Shown here: positions 23,690 through 34,542 of the stretch, one piece after another
Position numbering within the stretch: position 1 is the stretch's first letter
Layout: each line of letters opens with the position of its first letter
Assembly (NCBI GenBank): GCA_940337035.1
Contig: CALNHX010005858.1
Span: forward strand, 1-64,000
Length of the DNA stretch: 64,000 nt
Reading direction: 5' to 3'
Source of the DNA: Agriotes lineatus
Taxonomy: Eukaryota > Arthropoda > Insecta > Coleoptera > Elateridae
Notes under the pieces: generated by a model
What the model saw: the letters and a program-made list of their open reading frames with translations, nothing else
Told to the model about the DNA's origin: nothing
Databases searched by the model: none
Made by a program: the position numbers and the translations under genes

Positions 23690-24915
23690 CAACTTTGGTT
23701 TTTTCACATAACATTCCATCTATTCACGATGTAATAGATTGGATTGAGTTTAAATATGCATCCTCTAAAACAATTTCGATTTTTTTACATTACTCTTCCA
23801 TCTTTTCACAATTTAATAGATTGGATTGAGTTTAAATATGCATCCTCTAAAACAAATTTGTTTTTTTTACATTACTCTTCCATCTTTTCACAATGTAATA
23901 GATTGGATTGAGTTTAAATATGCATCCTCTAAAACAATTTTGATTTTTTTACATAACTCTTCCATCTTTTTATAATCTAATATTGGATTGAGTTTAAATA
24001 TGCCTCTAAAACAATTTCGATTTTTTTACATAACTCTTCCATCTTTTTATAATGTAATAGATTGGATTGAGTTTAAATATGCATCCTCTAAAACAATTTT
24101 GATTTTTTTACATTACTTTTCCATCTTTTCACAATGTAATAGATTGGATTGAGTTTAAATATGCATTCTCTAAAACAATTTTGATGTTTTTACATTACTC
24201 TTGCATCTTTTCACAATGTAATAGATTGGATTGAGTTTAAATATGCATCATTTAAAACAATTTTGATTTTTTTACATTACTCTTCCATCTTTTCACAATG
24301 TAATAGATTGGATTGAGTTTAAATATGCATCCTATAAAACAATTTTGATTTTTTTACATTACTCTTCCATCTTTTCACAATGTAATAGATTGGATTGAGT
24401 TTAAATATGCATCCTTTAAAACAATTTTGATTTTTTTACATAACTCTTCCATCTTTTTATAATGTAAAAGATTGGATTGAGTTTAAATATGCATCCTCTA
24501 AAACAATTTCGATTTTTTTACATTCCTCTTCCATCTTTTCACAATGTAATAGATTTGATTGAGTTTAAATATGCATCCTCTAAAACAATTTTGATTTTTT
24601 ACATTACTCTTTTCACAATGTAATAGATTTGATTGAGTTTAAATATGCATCCTCTAAAACAATTTCGATTTTTTTACATTACTCTTCCATCTTTTCACAA
24701 TGTAATAGATTGGATTGAGTTTAAATATGCATCCTCTAAAACAATTTTGATTTTTTTACATTACTCTTCCATCTTTTCACAATGTAATAGATTGGATTGA
24801 GTTTAAATATGCATCTTCTAAAACAATTTTGATTTTTTTACATTACTCTTCCATCTTTTCACAATGTAATAGATTGGATTGAGTTTAAATATGCATCCTC
24901 TAAAACAATTTCGAT
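23690..24915. repeat. 82-bp tandem repeat, about 15 copies
   Basis: The phrase gattggattgagtttaaata recurs every 82 bp (23737, 23819, 23901 and on), with small indels near 23981 and 24600. The units are very AT-rich and contain no spacers, so this is not CRISPR. The array sits at the axis of the large inverted-repeat element, as satellite-like centres often do in foldback elements. Confidence 0.93.
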
Positions 24916-25179
24916 TTTATTTTTAGATAAGTCCGTGTATACACGATTTACAGTAATATCGAACAATAATGACTGCTTTTCATTAATTTGCAAAGCATCA
25001 GTCATGCTGATGATTCTACTCGATTATATACATACTTATAAATATAAAAGGTATAAGCTGTCGAGAAAGAGTAGATGCTGTAAGTATAGACTGGATTGAA
25101 TTTCAACACAAAACTAAATATTTAGAATCTTCCATTTCAGAGAGTGTTCATTTCTTTATTATAGAAACATCGATCTGAA
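24916..25179. other. Axis-proximal DNA of the inverted-repeat element
   Basis: AT-rich, without a gene. It includes a short self-inverse stretch around 24992-25015 (gcaaagcatcagtcatgctgatg). It lies between the 82-bp array and the right arm. Confidence 0.4.
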
Positions 25180-25371
25180 CTCATGATTTTAGTTCTGTAG
25201 CCAAAGATGCCAACCATCACCCTATAGAACCGTCTTCTGTAACTGTACAAAACTTATTTAAAAACTGTCTCCAATACAAATTAGAAAAATCTTAAATAGT
25301 GTATTCTAATTGTTTTAATTTGATATATTTTATGAAGATGTGATGTAATTTTCAGGCGAGATGTGGTATTG

Positions 25372-25412
25372 TGGATTATACCTAAGAATGTGGAATTCTT
25401 AGGTATAATCCA
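25372..25412. repeat. Perfect 18-bp-arm hairpin
   Basis: tggattatacctaagaat is followed after 5 bases by its exact reverse complement. It lies in the right arm of the large inverted-repeat element and has no counterpart in the left arm, so it is a later insertion or local inversion. Confidence 0.8.
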
Positions 25413-25780
25413 TCAGATTTTGATTAGTTATAAAACGTATTAAAAATTTTACTTTTTTACCGTCACCAATGGCAACATTAATGGATAGTACGTTCCAACA
25501 AGGAAGAGAAGGGCACAAGTTTTCCTAAAGTCTGAGTTTGAAACCAAAGGGTGAAGCCCGAGGACTACAAATACACAGAAGAAAAAATGGCGTTCTCTCA
25601 TGCTGTGTATATACAGTTTTTTCCTGACCGGTATCAGAACAACAAGAAATAGGTATTTTCGTAACTAAGCATTACTGTAAATCAGAATTATTATGCTGCA
25701 ATATTTAGCAGCCTTTGAATTGTTATTCTACCAATACAAACAATATCATCAGAAACTACTGTAAATACAATGACCATTTT

Positions 25781-26718
25781 TTCTTTAGAAGTAATAACTT
25801 ATGTTAAAATTTGTAGCAATTTGTTGTACTTGTTATTAATTACTATCTTTATTCAATAGAGACCACGAGTACGACCGAAAGCAAGATGGCAAGACAAAAT
25901 TCTAAACCACTTCAGCCCAGGGCGGTGACTCAATCACTGGATTTACTATCAATCTTATATTGAAAATAAAGTAGTGTAACAATATTTGAATTTTTTGATA
26001 TCTGTTTAGGCAAATATAACATTATAGGAAGTATAAATTGAGTTGTAAAGATTATAACATTTACCAATATATCGCAATAAAAGTGTATAATTATAGTGTC
26101 AAATATATCTGGGACTTATTAAAATAACTGTTTTTTTAATACTCTTGAGATTTTAACTAAATTGTTTTCAATATTTAAGTATTTTAGAAAACTGATTTCG
26201 TGTTGAGTTTGTCAATAACTAAATATGGCAAACAGGCTTTGTACAATAAATATTCGAAATCAAGCTTGGCATTGAAATATTTGTTGTATAGTCTGTTCAC
26301 TAAACATAAAAACACAAAGTGGCCTTTGATTTCTAAAATTTCATGAGTGTACTTCCAAAATGCATCTTTTGTGTAGGAATGTACTTACAAAAAGTTACTA
26401 AAACAAATAGGTTAAGAGTGTGACATTTAATTAGCATCTGTCACAACTACTTTTAAGGATGTTAAACAAATACTGTGTTGGATACTATTGATGTAGCATT
26501 TATTAATAAGTATTTTTATTACATTTTATAAAAGTTCAGGCAAGAATTTCCAGAATAGTATGTACTTTGACACTGAATTAATGATATTTATTAATTGTCA
26601 TTTTTAAATTCAAAGTCATCTTTATGCAGGTATGGAAACCTTTGCAAAACAAAATACAGAATCCCTAGCAGACAAATTTTATGTATATGCCAACTTCAGA
26701 AAAATTTATATGTTTTTG
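25781..26718. other. AT-rich spacer
   Basis: No gene. At 25866-25925 a frame reads RPKARWQDKI, a LINE C-terminal-like motif related to that at 20688. The rest shows nothing recognisable. Confidence 0.4.
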
Positions 26719-26726
26719 TGTTTACC

Positions 26727-27023
26727 ACGGCCTCCTGGATTAGTGCGAGATTGACGTTTCTACGCGGCCCGCCACATTTGCATAATTTTTGTGATTCTGA
26801 GGCCAACGTACTTTGGCGCTATCTGTTGGGTTTTTGATAAATTATCTGTAACGTAAGCCAGACTTTCTAGATTAATATTAATCCAGGAGGCCGTGGACGT
26901 ATGCAACCAAAGGCACAAGCGCAACGTACTGTAGCGCCTCTACAAACCAGAAAAAACGCCTTGAACTAAAAATGCAGCGGGCCGCGTAGAGACGTCAGTC
27001 ACGTACTAATCCAGGAGGCCGTG
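26727..27023. mobile_element. MITE with 54-bp TIRs and 8-bp duplication
   Basis: Both ends carry CACGGCCTCCTGGATTAGT in inverse orientation, and similarity continues over about 54 bp to the shared ctctacgcggcccg-like part. The 8-bp sequence gtgtttac flanks it at 26719-26726 and 27024-27031. Eight-base duplications are made by hAT and P-type transposases. A third terminus, taatccaggaggccgtg, lies inside near 26880-26896, so two related elements may be joined. No coding sequence. Confidence 0.88.
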
Positions 27024-27049
27024 GTGTTTACTGAATGGCCTATATGAAT

Positions 27050-27189
27050 AATATCTTGGTGGCACTGTAAGTCTATGTCAAATTCGAGGTTAGTAGGTTA
27101 GGTTTTGTGTCAGTTTTGACACATACTGACACAAAACCTAACCTACTAACCTCGAATTTGACATAGACTTACAGTGTCACCAACATATT
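27050..27189. mobile_element. Hairpin MITE, near-perfect
   Basis: The arms, containing gtctatgtcaaattcgaggt and its inverse, match almost perfectly out to aatat at both ends, with a short centre ttttgacacatac. A diverged copy is at 50989-51127, which confirms that this is a repeat family. Confidence 0.85.
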
Positions 27190-27878
27190 AACAACTTACT
27201 ATGGATACATTTTTGATTCAGAAATTGTTGCAGTATCAATGTTGCCAGATTTATTTTTATTAATTTCGAAATATTTCGAAAAATACGGCCCCGGGATTTT
27301 TTTTCATATTTCTCCAGGGTTGGGTTCATTAGGCATCCCTCAGTAACGCACCGTAGAGTTAATCCGCCATTTGTTGGACACGCTGTATAATCTCATAAGA
27401 GCATTAATTCCTTCCGGATTTTTTTTGACTGCGTACCAACAACGTCGTATTAATTAGGACGTCTTCCAGAGGCGAGCGTTTCCTTTCTAGAGACTTTCCA
27501 TTTGAAAATATATTTTTTTGAACTTTTTCTTACTGCCAATCTCTAGCGTGCTTTTAAAACTTTCTTTAGTGGAACCAAAGTTATAAAATTCGTGCTACAT
27601 TTTAAATGCGGCATATGCCGCGGGTTTCAGCTAGTCTAAAAGAAGACGAAACAGATCCAGAGGCCTAATCCATCAAGTGTACGATGACGATGACGACGAG
27701 ACTAAGTTTCCATATTGTTTATTATATTATATTATATTAAAAAAATATATTATATTAACCTTTAATGTTTGAAAAGACCATTATTAGCCTGTTCTGTATT
27801 GCGCATTGAAAAGGTTGCAGTGAACCTGTATCTGTTAGTTGTAGCTGGGATCGTCATAAAAAGGTCTGACCAATATCA
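27190..27878. other. AT-rich spacer
   Basis: No gene. The segment 27385-27416 (ataatctcataagagcatta) is shared with 13463-13493. A TTATA-rich run lies at 27720-27758. The short frame at 27769-28059 runs across the boundary of the next element and is not credible as a gene. Confidence 0.4.
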
Positions 27879-28717
27879 TACAGTGACAGCCAAAAAGTCG
27901 GCTTCATATACGAAGGTTTTTTATTTTTTATTTTTCAAAAAAACTTTTTACAACAATAATTTGTATTTGTCTAAAAATCTATTTAGCCCGTACCATATAT
28001 ACCGAGTGATGTTTACTTATTTAGAAAATGGAATTTTTCGAAATTGCCAAAATCCCTAAAGTGCTATTTTTCGGAAATTAAGTAAGATATTAATGAGATT
28101 TTATAGCGTGCGTTTGTTTTAGATAAAGGCTAATTTTTTAAAGTATTTTTCAAAATTTTACTTGCCGGGACTTAATTTTAAAAGTGAATTTCTTTTAGGT
28201 GAAACCTTTAAAGATTTATAATAAAAAAATAATATAAAATGTTAATTACGCCTTTAGATTTTATATTATTTACCGAAAAGTAATATGATCGCTTAATTTT
28301 TACGTTTTCGATGCAATGCGCTTTTTAGAAGGAATATTTTTCAATGAAAATTAATTATTAAATTTAAAAACTCTAATCTAGCTTTGTCAATGAATTACTA
28401 TTTCAAAAATACTGTAAATGTGTTTTTACAGTTGTATAAATTAGGAGATTTTTCGTTATCCAGTTTACATGTTCTAAAAAATCACCTCATTTAGACAGCT
28501 GTAAAGGAAGATTAACAGGATTTTTGAACAGTAAATTATTAACAGGGCTAGATTAGAGTGTTTTTTTTTTTTTTTTTTTTTTTTTATTGTAATATCTACA
28601 TCAACAATCGGAACAGTATACAATATATCTTTAATATAAAGTACATATGCATTCCATGAGCTGATTTGATGGTGGATGACGTGGAGGGATCAGCCCAGTG
28701 GCATTACCCTGGAAACC

Positions 28718-31383
28718 TTAGATGGTTAGTAGGTCCTGTGGCCATTTCTTTTTAAGTCGTTTGTATGCTGGTATCTCGACTAGGATTTCTACTGTTGGGT
28801 TGGGGTGTACTTGTAGGCGGTCGTAGTGTTTTCTGGCACATTGTTGAATCATCTCTTTTACAAAGGGGATATTTAGATCGGTGTGCAATGTTTGATTGGT
28901 AATATACCATGGTGCAGCTGCTATTTGTCTCAAGACTTTGGACTGAAAGGTTTGTATAATTTTGAGATTTGACATACTTGAACTACCCCATAATTCCAGT
29001 CCGTATGTCCAAATTGGTCTGATAATGGTTTTGTAAAGGAGGATTTTATTTTCTAAGGAGAGGGGGATTTCCTTCCAACTAACCAACTCATCTTCTTTAG
29101 TTTCAGGTCCATTTCCTTTCTTTTCTTAGTTATGTGCAGTTTCCAGGTCAACTTGCTATCTAGATGTAGCCCCAAGTAGCGGACTTCTGTAGCATGAGGT
29201 ATTTGTATATTATTGAGTTGGACATGTGGGCAGTTTTGTTTTCTTAACGTGAAAGTCACGTGTGTGGATTTGCTCTCATTTATCTTAATTCTCCACTTAC
29301 TAAACCATTCTTGGAGCAGATCCACATGGTTCTGTAGTTTTTGTGTAGCAGCTACGGGATCTTCGTTTGTGGCTAAAATAGCAGTATCGTCTGCAAATGT
29401 TCCAATTACAGTGTGTGGGGTTACTGGTAGATCAGCTGTGTAGATTAAATAGAGAATTGGCCCCAACACACTTCCTTGAGGAACTCCTGATGTGATAGGA
29501 TATATATCTGATGTTTCTTCACCGCACTGGACCTGATATGAGCGAGATGATAAGTAGGATTTTAATATTTGGAAATAATGGTGCGGTAGCTTTTGCTTGA
29601 TTTTAAATAAAAGCCCACTATGCCATACTTTGTCAAACGCTTGCTGTATGTCTAAAAAGACGGCCGAACAGAATTGCTTATCTTCGAATGCTTTATGGAT
29701 AGTATTGACAAGTCGATGGCATTGCTGGATGGTCGAGTGACTGTGTCTAAATCCAAACTGATGATTTGGCAAGCATTCCTCTAGTAAATTATTGTCCCTC
29801 ATTCTTTTGAGTAGCAGTTTTTCCAAAAGTTTGGAGATAACTGATAACAGACTTATAGGCCGGTAGGAGGTAACGTCTGTGGGTGGTTTTCCCGGTTTTA
29901 AAATCAATATAATGTAAGCGTGCTTAAGTTGAGTTGGCCAATATGATAATCTGAGTATAGCGTTAAAGATTATCTTTAAAAACCTTACTCCACATTCAGG
30001 CAGTTCAGATAGTAATTTGCCGGTGACTAGATCGTATCCTGGAGCCTTTTTCTTGTTTATGTATTTGATTTCAATCTCAATTTCTTTTGTAGTAAAGTTT
30101 GCAATTGGTCGTGACATTTGAAAGGGTGCACTCAGAAACTCGTCAACATTTACATCTGGGTTAGTTGTGTGTGGTTGGAAAACTTGAGCAAAATGTTGTG
30201 CATACACTTCCGCTTTTTCACTATCTGACCTCGCCCAGCTGTTGTCAGGATTGCGGAGAGGAGAAACAGTAGGTGTTGGTCGCTTGAAACCTTTTGTTGC
30301 TTTCCATATTGAATTATCTTTTTTTGATAGGTTATTGAGATATCTAGCAAATGTTTCGTTTCGGGCCATTCGCAGCTTTAATTTTAAAGTTTTTGCCAGT
30401 CTGTTATAAGTGGTTTTATCTACTGGATGTCGGCTGCGTTGCCATCGGGCTCTTGCTCTTCTTTTTTCTGCTATCAGCTTCATTATTTCGGCAGGGATGT
30501 TTTGCGTTTGTCGCTCTTGATCTTTGTTTATTGGTGTTGCCTTCCAAGCAGCTTCTTGCACGGATGTTATAAAGTAATTTGTGGCTTCGTCTATGTCTGT
30601 TTCTGATTCTATGTTAATATTCGGAATGTTTAAATTTTGGTATGTGTACTCTCTGAATAAGTCCCAATTAGTGAATGCGTTGTGTAATACTGGTTTGCGC
30701 TTCTTTTTTATTATAGTAGTACTGATGGTGGCACAGACAGCTGTATGATCTGAAGCTAAGTCAAAGTTCGACTTTACATCTGTAAAATTAGTTGATATGC
30801 CTTTTGTGATATAGAAGTCCAGCAGGTCAGGAATTTTATTCAAGTCTGATGGCCAATACGTTGGTTCTCCCGTAGAGAGGGTACAGTAATTATTTTCATC
30901 GATAATTTTGTAAAATGCACGACCCCTTGTCGTCGTTAATCTTGAGCCCCAGCTAAGATGCTTGGCATTAAAGTCTCCACCAACTATAAACCTTTGTCCC
31001 AATGAATCAAAGTATCGTTTTAGGTCGTCATTGTTAAGTCGATGTTTAGGCGGGCAGTACACAGCAGATATTGTGATTCGGTTATCCAGCTTGTTGACCT
31101 GTACGGTTGTGGCCTGAAGAAAGTTTTCTTCAAATTTCGGTAATTCATGATGAATAATCGTTTCACGAACAATGATGGCTGTTCCACCATGCGCATCGCC
31201 ATCCGGGTGTTGGGTATGGTATATGACATAATTTGGTATTTTTATAAATGATTTGTCGGTAAAATGAGTTTCCGATATTAGAAGAATATCTATGTTGTGA
31301 ATTTTTAAAAAGATTTCCACTTCTTGTTTTTTTGACTGGAGGCCGTTGGCATTCCATAAAGCTAACAGTAAGAATTTAGCCAT
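28718..31383 (-). pseudogene. LINE ORF2: endonuclease-reverse transcriptase, one frameshift
   Basis: Starts at ATG 31383, overlapping the ORF1 stop by 8 bases (ATGGCTAA), as in many two-frame LINEs. The apurinic-like endonuclease covers about residues 1-225, with N11, E38, GGDFNAKH and SDHTAV. The reverse transcriptase follows with SYRPISLLSV, FLDIQQAFDKVW, SGVPQGSVLGP and the catalytic FADD near residue 664. The frame stops after 776 codons at 29053, but homologous sequence continues in another frame to 28718 (SLENKILLYKTIIRPIWTYG). The cause is one missing base in a short C-run (G-run 29062-29066 on the plus strand). This enzyme would nick target DNA and copy the element RNA in place. All visible catalytic motifs are intact. 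Confidence 0.93.
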
Positions 31384-32758
31384 TGCGGACTAGTTTGTTT
31401 ATAACAGTAGATAACATGTTCAGGATCATGTTATTTTGTTGTACTAATTGTGTAAACATACTTTTGAATTCATTGAGAAATTGATTAAGTGTAATATCTG
31501 AGTTGGTGGTTGTTTGTTCTGTATTGTTTCTTGTCATCTGCGCGTAAGTAATTTGATCATTATAGCGTTTATATTCATTAATGCGTTTTCTTGGTTGCTG
31601 TTGTGCTGCGCGATATTTGTACTGTAATTCGTGATATATTTGACAACCTTTATAGTTTGCCGGATGTGCACCGTCGCATAAGATGCATTTGGCGGGGGTG
31701 TCCCTTGTTTTCGTACAGGATCTAGTATCATGAGGTCCCCCACATTTAACACATGCATATGGACGATTACAATAGCTTTTCGTGTGGTTATACTGCTGAC
31801 ATCGCGTGCATTGTACTAAATCGGTACTTTTTCGTGGGGGTTCTACTACAATGACTTTATTATCAATGTATTTTAGATTGTAGATATTTTTATTATTAGC
31901 GGCAGGTACCAGATCAACAAAAAACATCGGAAGTCCAATTTCTTTATTATTACGTTTTTTGATATTTACTATGTTCCTAACAGCGAAACCTTCCTTTTCT
32001 AAATCTTCCTTTATATCGTTCACTGGGGTTGAGGGATGTAAATGCTTGATTACCACTCTATAAGATCTCTCTTCCTTTAATTGGTATGTGTGATGGATAA
32101 TGTTTTTAGTTTGCATGAATTTTATTAAGTTACGATATATATCGGTCGTTTTTGGATTAATTTTAACGACATTATCTGGTAAACATTTGGTTGTAAATTG
32201 GTGTTCTTCTGCCACAGTTGATAAGGTATTTAACATATCCTCATAATTAATCACGCCATGGACGAATATGGGCGGCGGTTTAGGTACTGCCTTAGCTGTA
32301 GTTTCTCCTGGTTTTTCGGAGTTATTAATGTTGTCTTGGTGATTATCGTTATTTAAATTACTAATAGCAGCATATCTGTTCGATTCAGTAACTGTAGATA
32401 CTGCTGCTTGAGGTACCTGTTTATTTTTACGTTTTCTTTTGTTGGGACCTACTATCTGCCATGAATACTCATTCCTCTTATCTGCGTCTCCAGTATTTTC
32501 TTCGTCACCGCTGTAGCTGTTTACAGTGCTACTTTGTTGAACATTGGTGTAATTAGTCACAGGTTGAGGAGTTAATTGGGTAAGAGGTGGAAATGGTGTC
32601 AAATTATATTGCATACCTGCATTATTTACGTTTTGCAGGAAAAACGGCTGTTGTTGTTGCCCTTGACTCAGAAATATCGGCGGACTAAAATTTGGCTGAG
32701 GTAGATAGCTTATCGGCTGCGATATTGGGTAGCCGACAATTCCGTTTTCACCATCCAT
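31376..32758 (-). CDS. LINE ORF1: Gag-like nucleic-acid-binding protein
   Basis: 460 codons from ATG 32758 to TAA at 31376, uninterrupted. The N-terminal 130 residues are rich in Q, N and P. The middle has the Jockey-type Gag pre-knuckle region (RSYRVVIKHLHPSTPVNDIK), and the C-terminal part three zinc knuckles: CTRCQQYNHTKSYC, CVKCGGPHDTRSC and CILCDGAHPANYKGC. Such proteins package the element RNA and carry it to the nucleus. It overlaps ORF2 by 8 bases, so ORF2 is probably translated by termination-reinitiation. Length and order are as usual for Jockey-clade elements. Confidence 0.92.
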   Translation of the reverse strand: MDGENGIVGYPISQPISYLPQPNFSPPIFLSQGQQQQPFFLQNVNNAGMQYNLTPFPPLTQLTPQPVTNYTNVQQSSTVNSYSGDEENTGDADKRNEYSWQIVGPNKRKRKNKQVPQAAVSTVTESNRYAAISNLNNDNHQDNINNSEKPGETTAKAVPKPPPIFVHGVINYEDMLNTLSTVAEEHQFTTKCLPDNVVKINPKTTDIYRNLIKFMQTKNIIHHTYQLKEERSYRVVIKHLHPSTPVNDIKEDLEKEGFAVRNIVNIKKRNNKEIGLPMFFVDLVPAANNKNIYNLKYIDNKVIVVEPPRKSTDLVQCTRCQQYNHTKSYCNRPYACVKCGGPHDTRSCTKTRDTPAKCILCDGAHPANYKGCQIYHELQYKYRAAQQQPRKRINEYKRYNDQITYAQMTRNNTEQTTTNSDITLNQFLNEFKSMFTQLVQQNNMILNMLSTVINKLVRNG

Positions 32759-33365
32759 TCAGAAACACTTGGCCTTCCGGCCGCACTTATTATTTCACGT
32801 TCAATTTAACTTAATCGGGGCTAATACAACCTTACTCGTCAAAAATCAAACGAGAATTCAGATTAGAGTGTTAAAATTCATTTAAATGGATATTTATAAT
32901 TATCATTGGAAATATTTCTTCTAAAAACCGCCTTGCATGGAAAACGTAAAACATTTAACTTTTTGGTAAATAATAAAAAATCTAAAGGAGTAACATCTTA
33001 TATTATTTGTTCTAATTATAAATATTTAAAGTCTTCATCTAAGAAATTCGAATTTTAAAATTAAGAATTGGTATGTAACATTTTGAAAAATATTTAAAAA
33101 AATTGAAAAATTAAATTTTTCCTAAAGTTAAAGAAAAATAGGTATTTTCTGGCCTTGAGATTGATAAGTTAACTAAAACTAACACACGCAAAGAATCTCA
33201 TTCAAATTTTATTTAATTTTCAAAATTAACACTTTTGGATTTTGACAATTTCGAAAACCCCATTTTCTAAATAAGTAAAAAGACAAGCACAAATTATTGT
33301 CGTTTTTGAAAAATCACAAATAAGAATGTTTCCCATATGATGCCGACTTTTTGGCGGTCACTGTA

Positions 33366-34427
33366 TATAAACCACTAAATTAAAATTAAAAGACAAGGTT
33401 TATGATAAATAAATTAAACCATGTAATGCCTAATTATTAATAACCTGAAATAAGCTGAGACGTGATATCCACATGGGCTATTGAGTTATGAAGTTAAGTA
33501 AATTATTACTGTACGCTTGATATTACAGACATCTACATAACCAGCATTGGGTTTGCACAGTAAGAGTGGTTACAAATTTATTACAATTATAAATGCATAT
33601 CCCCACCGGAGTAAAGGAGTTTTATTATTTACTTAACAAAACATAATTGGCGCACTGGGTACTTTAATAAAGATTTGAGCAAGCTTACGTCGAAAGTAAT
33701 TTTGATAACAAACGAAATTCAAATGAATGAAATCATTTACATATCCACATAAAAATCTATGCAAGTTAATCAATAATTTTTAAAGCCATCGAACTATAAT
33801 AATTTCATTCATTTGAACCTCCAAATATTGATTAGGTAACTCGCAAGAGCATATTCATTGTTTATCAGAATATGAACAAACTGGTTCTTTTTAAAATTTC
33901 AAAATAATGAAAAAAGAGGCGAATATCTTGGTAATAATAAAGACGTATTATTTAGTATGTAATCTACAAATGCCTTCTCACCATTTCCAAAAATGTTAGT
34001 GAATTGTTACGAGCTACCATTCGTGTAGGGATGAATGGCCTTTATTGTAAAACATGATAGTTTATACTTTAACTGAGAATGTGGAGAAGTATATTGGTTT
34101 ATAATCAAATATGTTTCCGTTTTTGTTATGTAAATTAAGGTCGGTAAGGCGTTTTTGCTAATTGAAGACAATATTGTCTGAAATTTTTTGGATGATTGTA
34201 TATTTGTGGTGACCTGATATAAATAAAAAATAAAAATGGAAACCAACATTCAAAATTCGTAATGTAAAATTTTGACTGTCAGTTGTGACATCAGATTTAT
34301 TCCAGACTGTAACTAATTTCACTTGCGTTTGTTTTGCTTCTATATTTTTCCTTTGTACCATGGAGTACGTGGCATATGAAATTTTAATCCAGCTGCAAGG
34401 GTGTACGTCATCGTCTCCGGCAAATTC
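33366..34427. other. AT-rich spacer
   Basis: No gene. An inverted pair, ttcaaatgaatgaaat near 33717 and its inverse near 33807, frames about 75 bp. Short frames here lack any family resemblance. Confidence 0.4.
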
Positions 34428-34542
34428 CTCGAATGCAATTGCTCGAAATCAATTTCTCGAAAATCAAATTGCTCCAAGCTCGAGCAATTGACTTTCGAGC
34501 AACTGATTTCGAGCAATTCGTTTTCGTGCAATTGCATTCGAG
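34428..34542. repeat. Hairpin built of TCGAGCAATT-like motifs
   Basis: ctcgaatgcaattg at 34428-34441 is the exact inverse of 34529-34542, and the intervening sequence repeats cgagcaatt or its inverse about eight times around the axis at aagctcgag. Several overlapping short frames are by-products of this repetition. Confidence 0.7.

Larger units (their letters stand above)
20830..25770. mobile_element. Large degenerate inverted-repeat element
   Basis: Segments of the left side match the right side in inverse order: 20830-20870 with about 25735-25780, 22420-22790 with about 25320-25735, and 23525-23680 with about 25180-25315. The identity is imperfect, so the element is old. It encloses an 82-bp tandem array at its centre. 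Its left arm is interrupted by the palindrome at 20943-22350 and by the SINE trimer at 22802-23522. It has no transposase. I infer a non-autonomous foldback DNA element; the superfamily is unknown. Confidence 0.6.
28561..32859 (-). mobile_element. Jockey-like non-LTR retrotransposon
   Basis: About 4.3 kb on the minus strand: a 5' leader of roughly 100 bp (32759-32859), ORF1, ORF2, a short 3' UTR and a poly(A) tail seen as about 25 T at 28561-28585. The 11-bp target duplication agattagagtg flanks it at 28550-28560 and 32860-32870. Complete ends, tail and duplication indicate a recent and full-length or nearly full-length insertion. Confidence 0.93.
27881..33363. mobile_element. Palindromic TA-flanked element split by a LINE
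   Basis: The ends are inverse copies, cagtgacagccaaaaagtcg on the left and the matching ggcggtcactg at 33363, each bordered by TA. The left arm (27881-28560) and right arm (32870-33363) align over most of their length with moderate divergence. The Jockey-like LINE at 28561-32859 lies between them. Without it the element is about 1.2 kb and palindromic. TIRs with TA fit Tc1/mariner-type mobilisation. No transposase frame remains. Confidence 0.8.

Noticed and set aside
23690..24915. CRISPR-like regular repeats
   Set aside because: Units are contiguous with no unique spacers, and the context is eukaryotic.
29213..29443. Plus-strand frames within the LINE
   Set aside because: They are mirror frames of the reverse-transcriptase gene on the minus strand.
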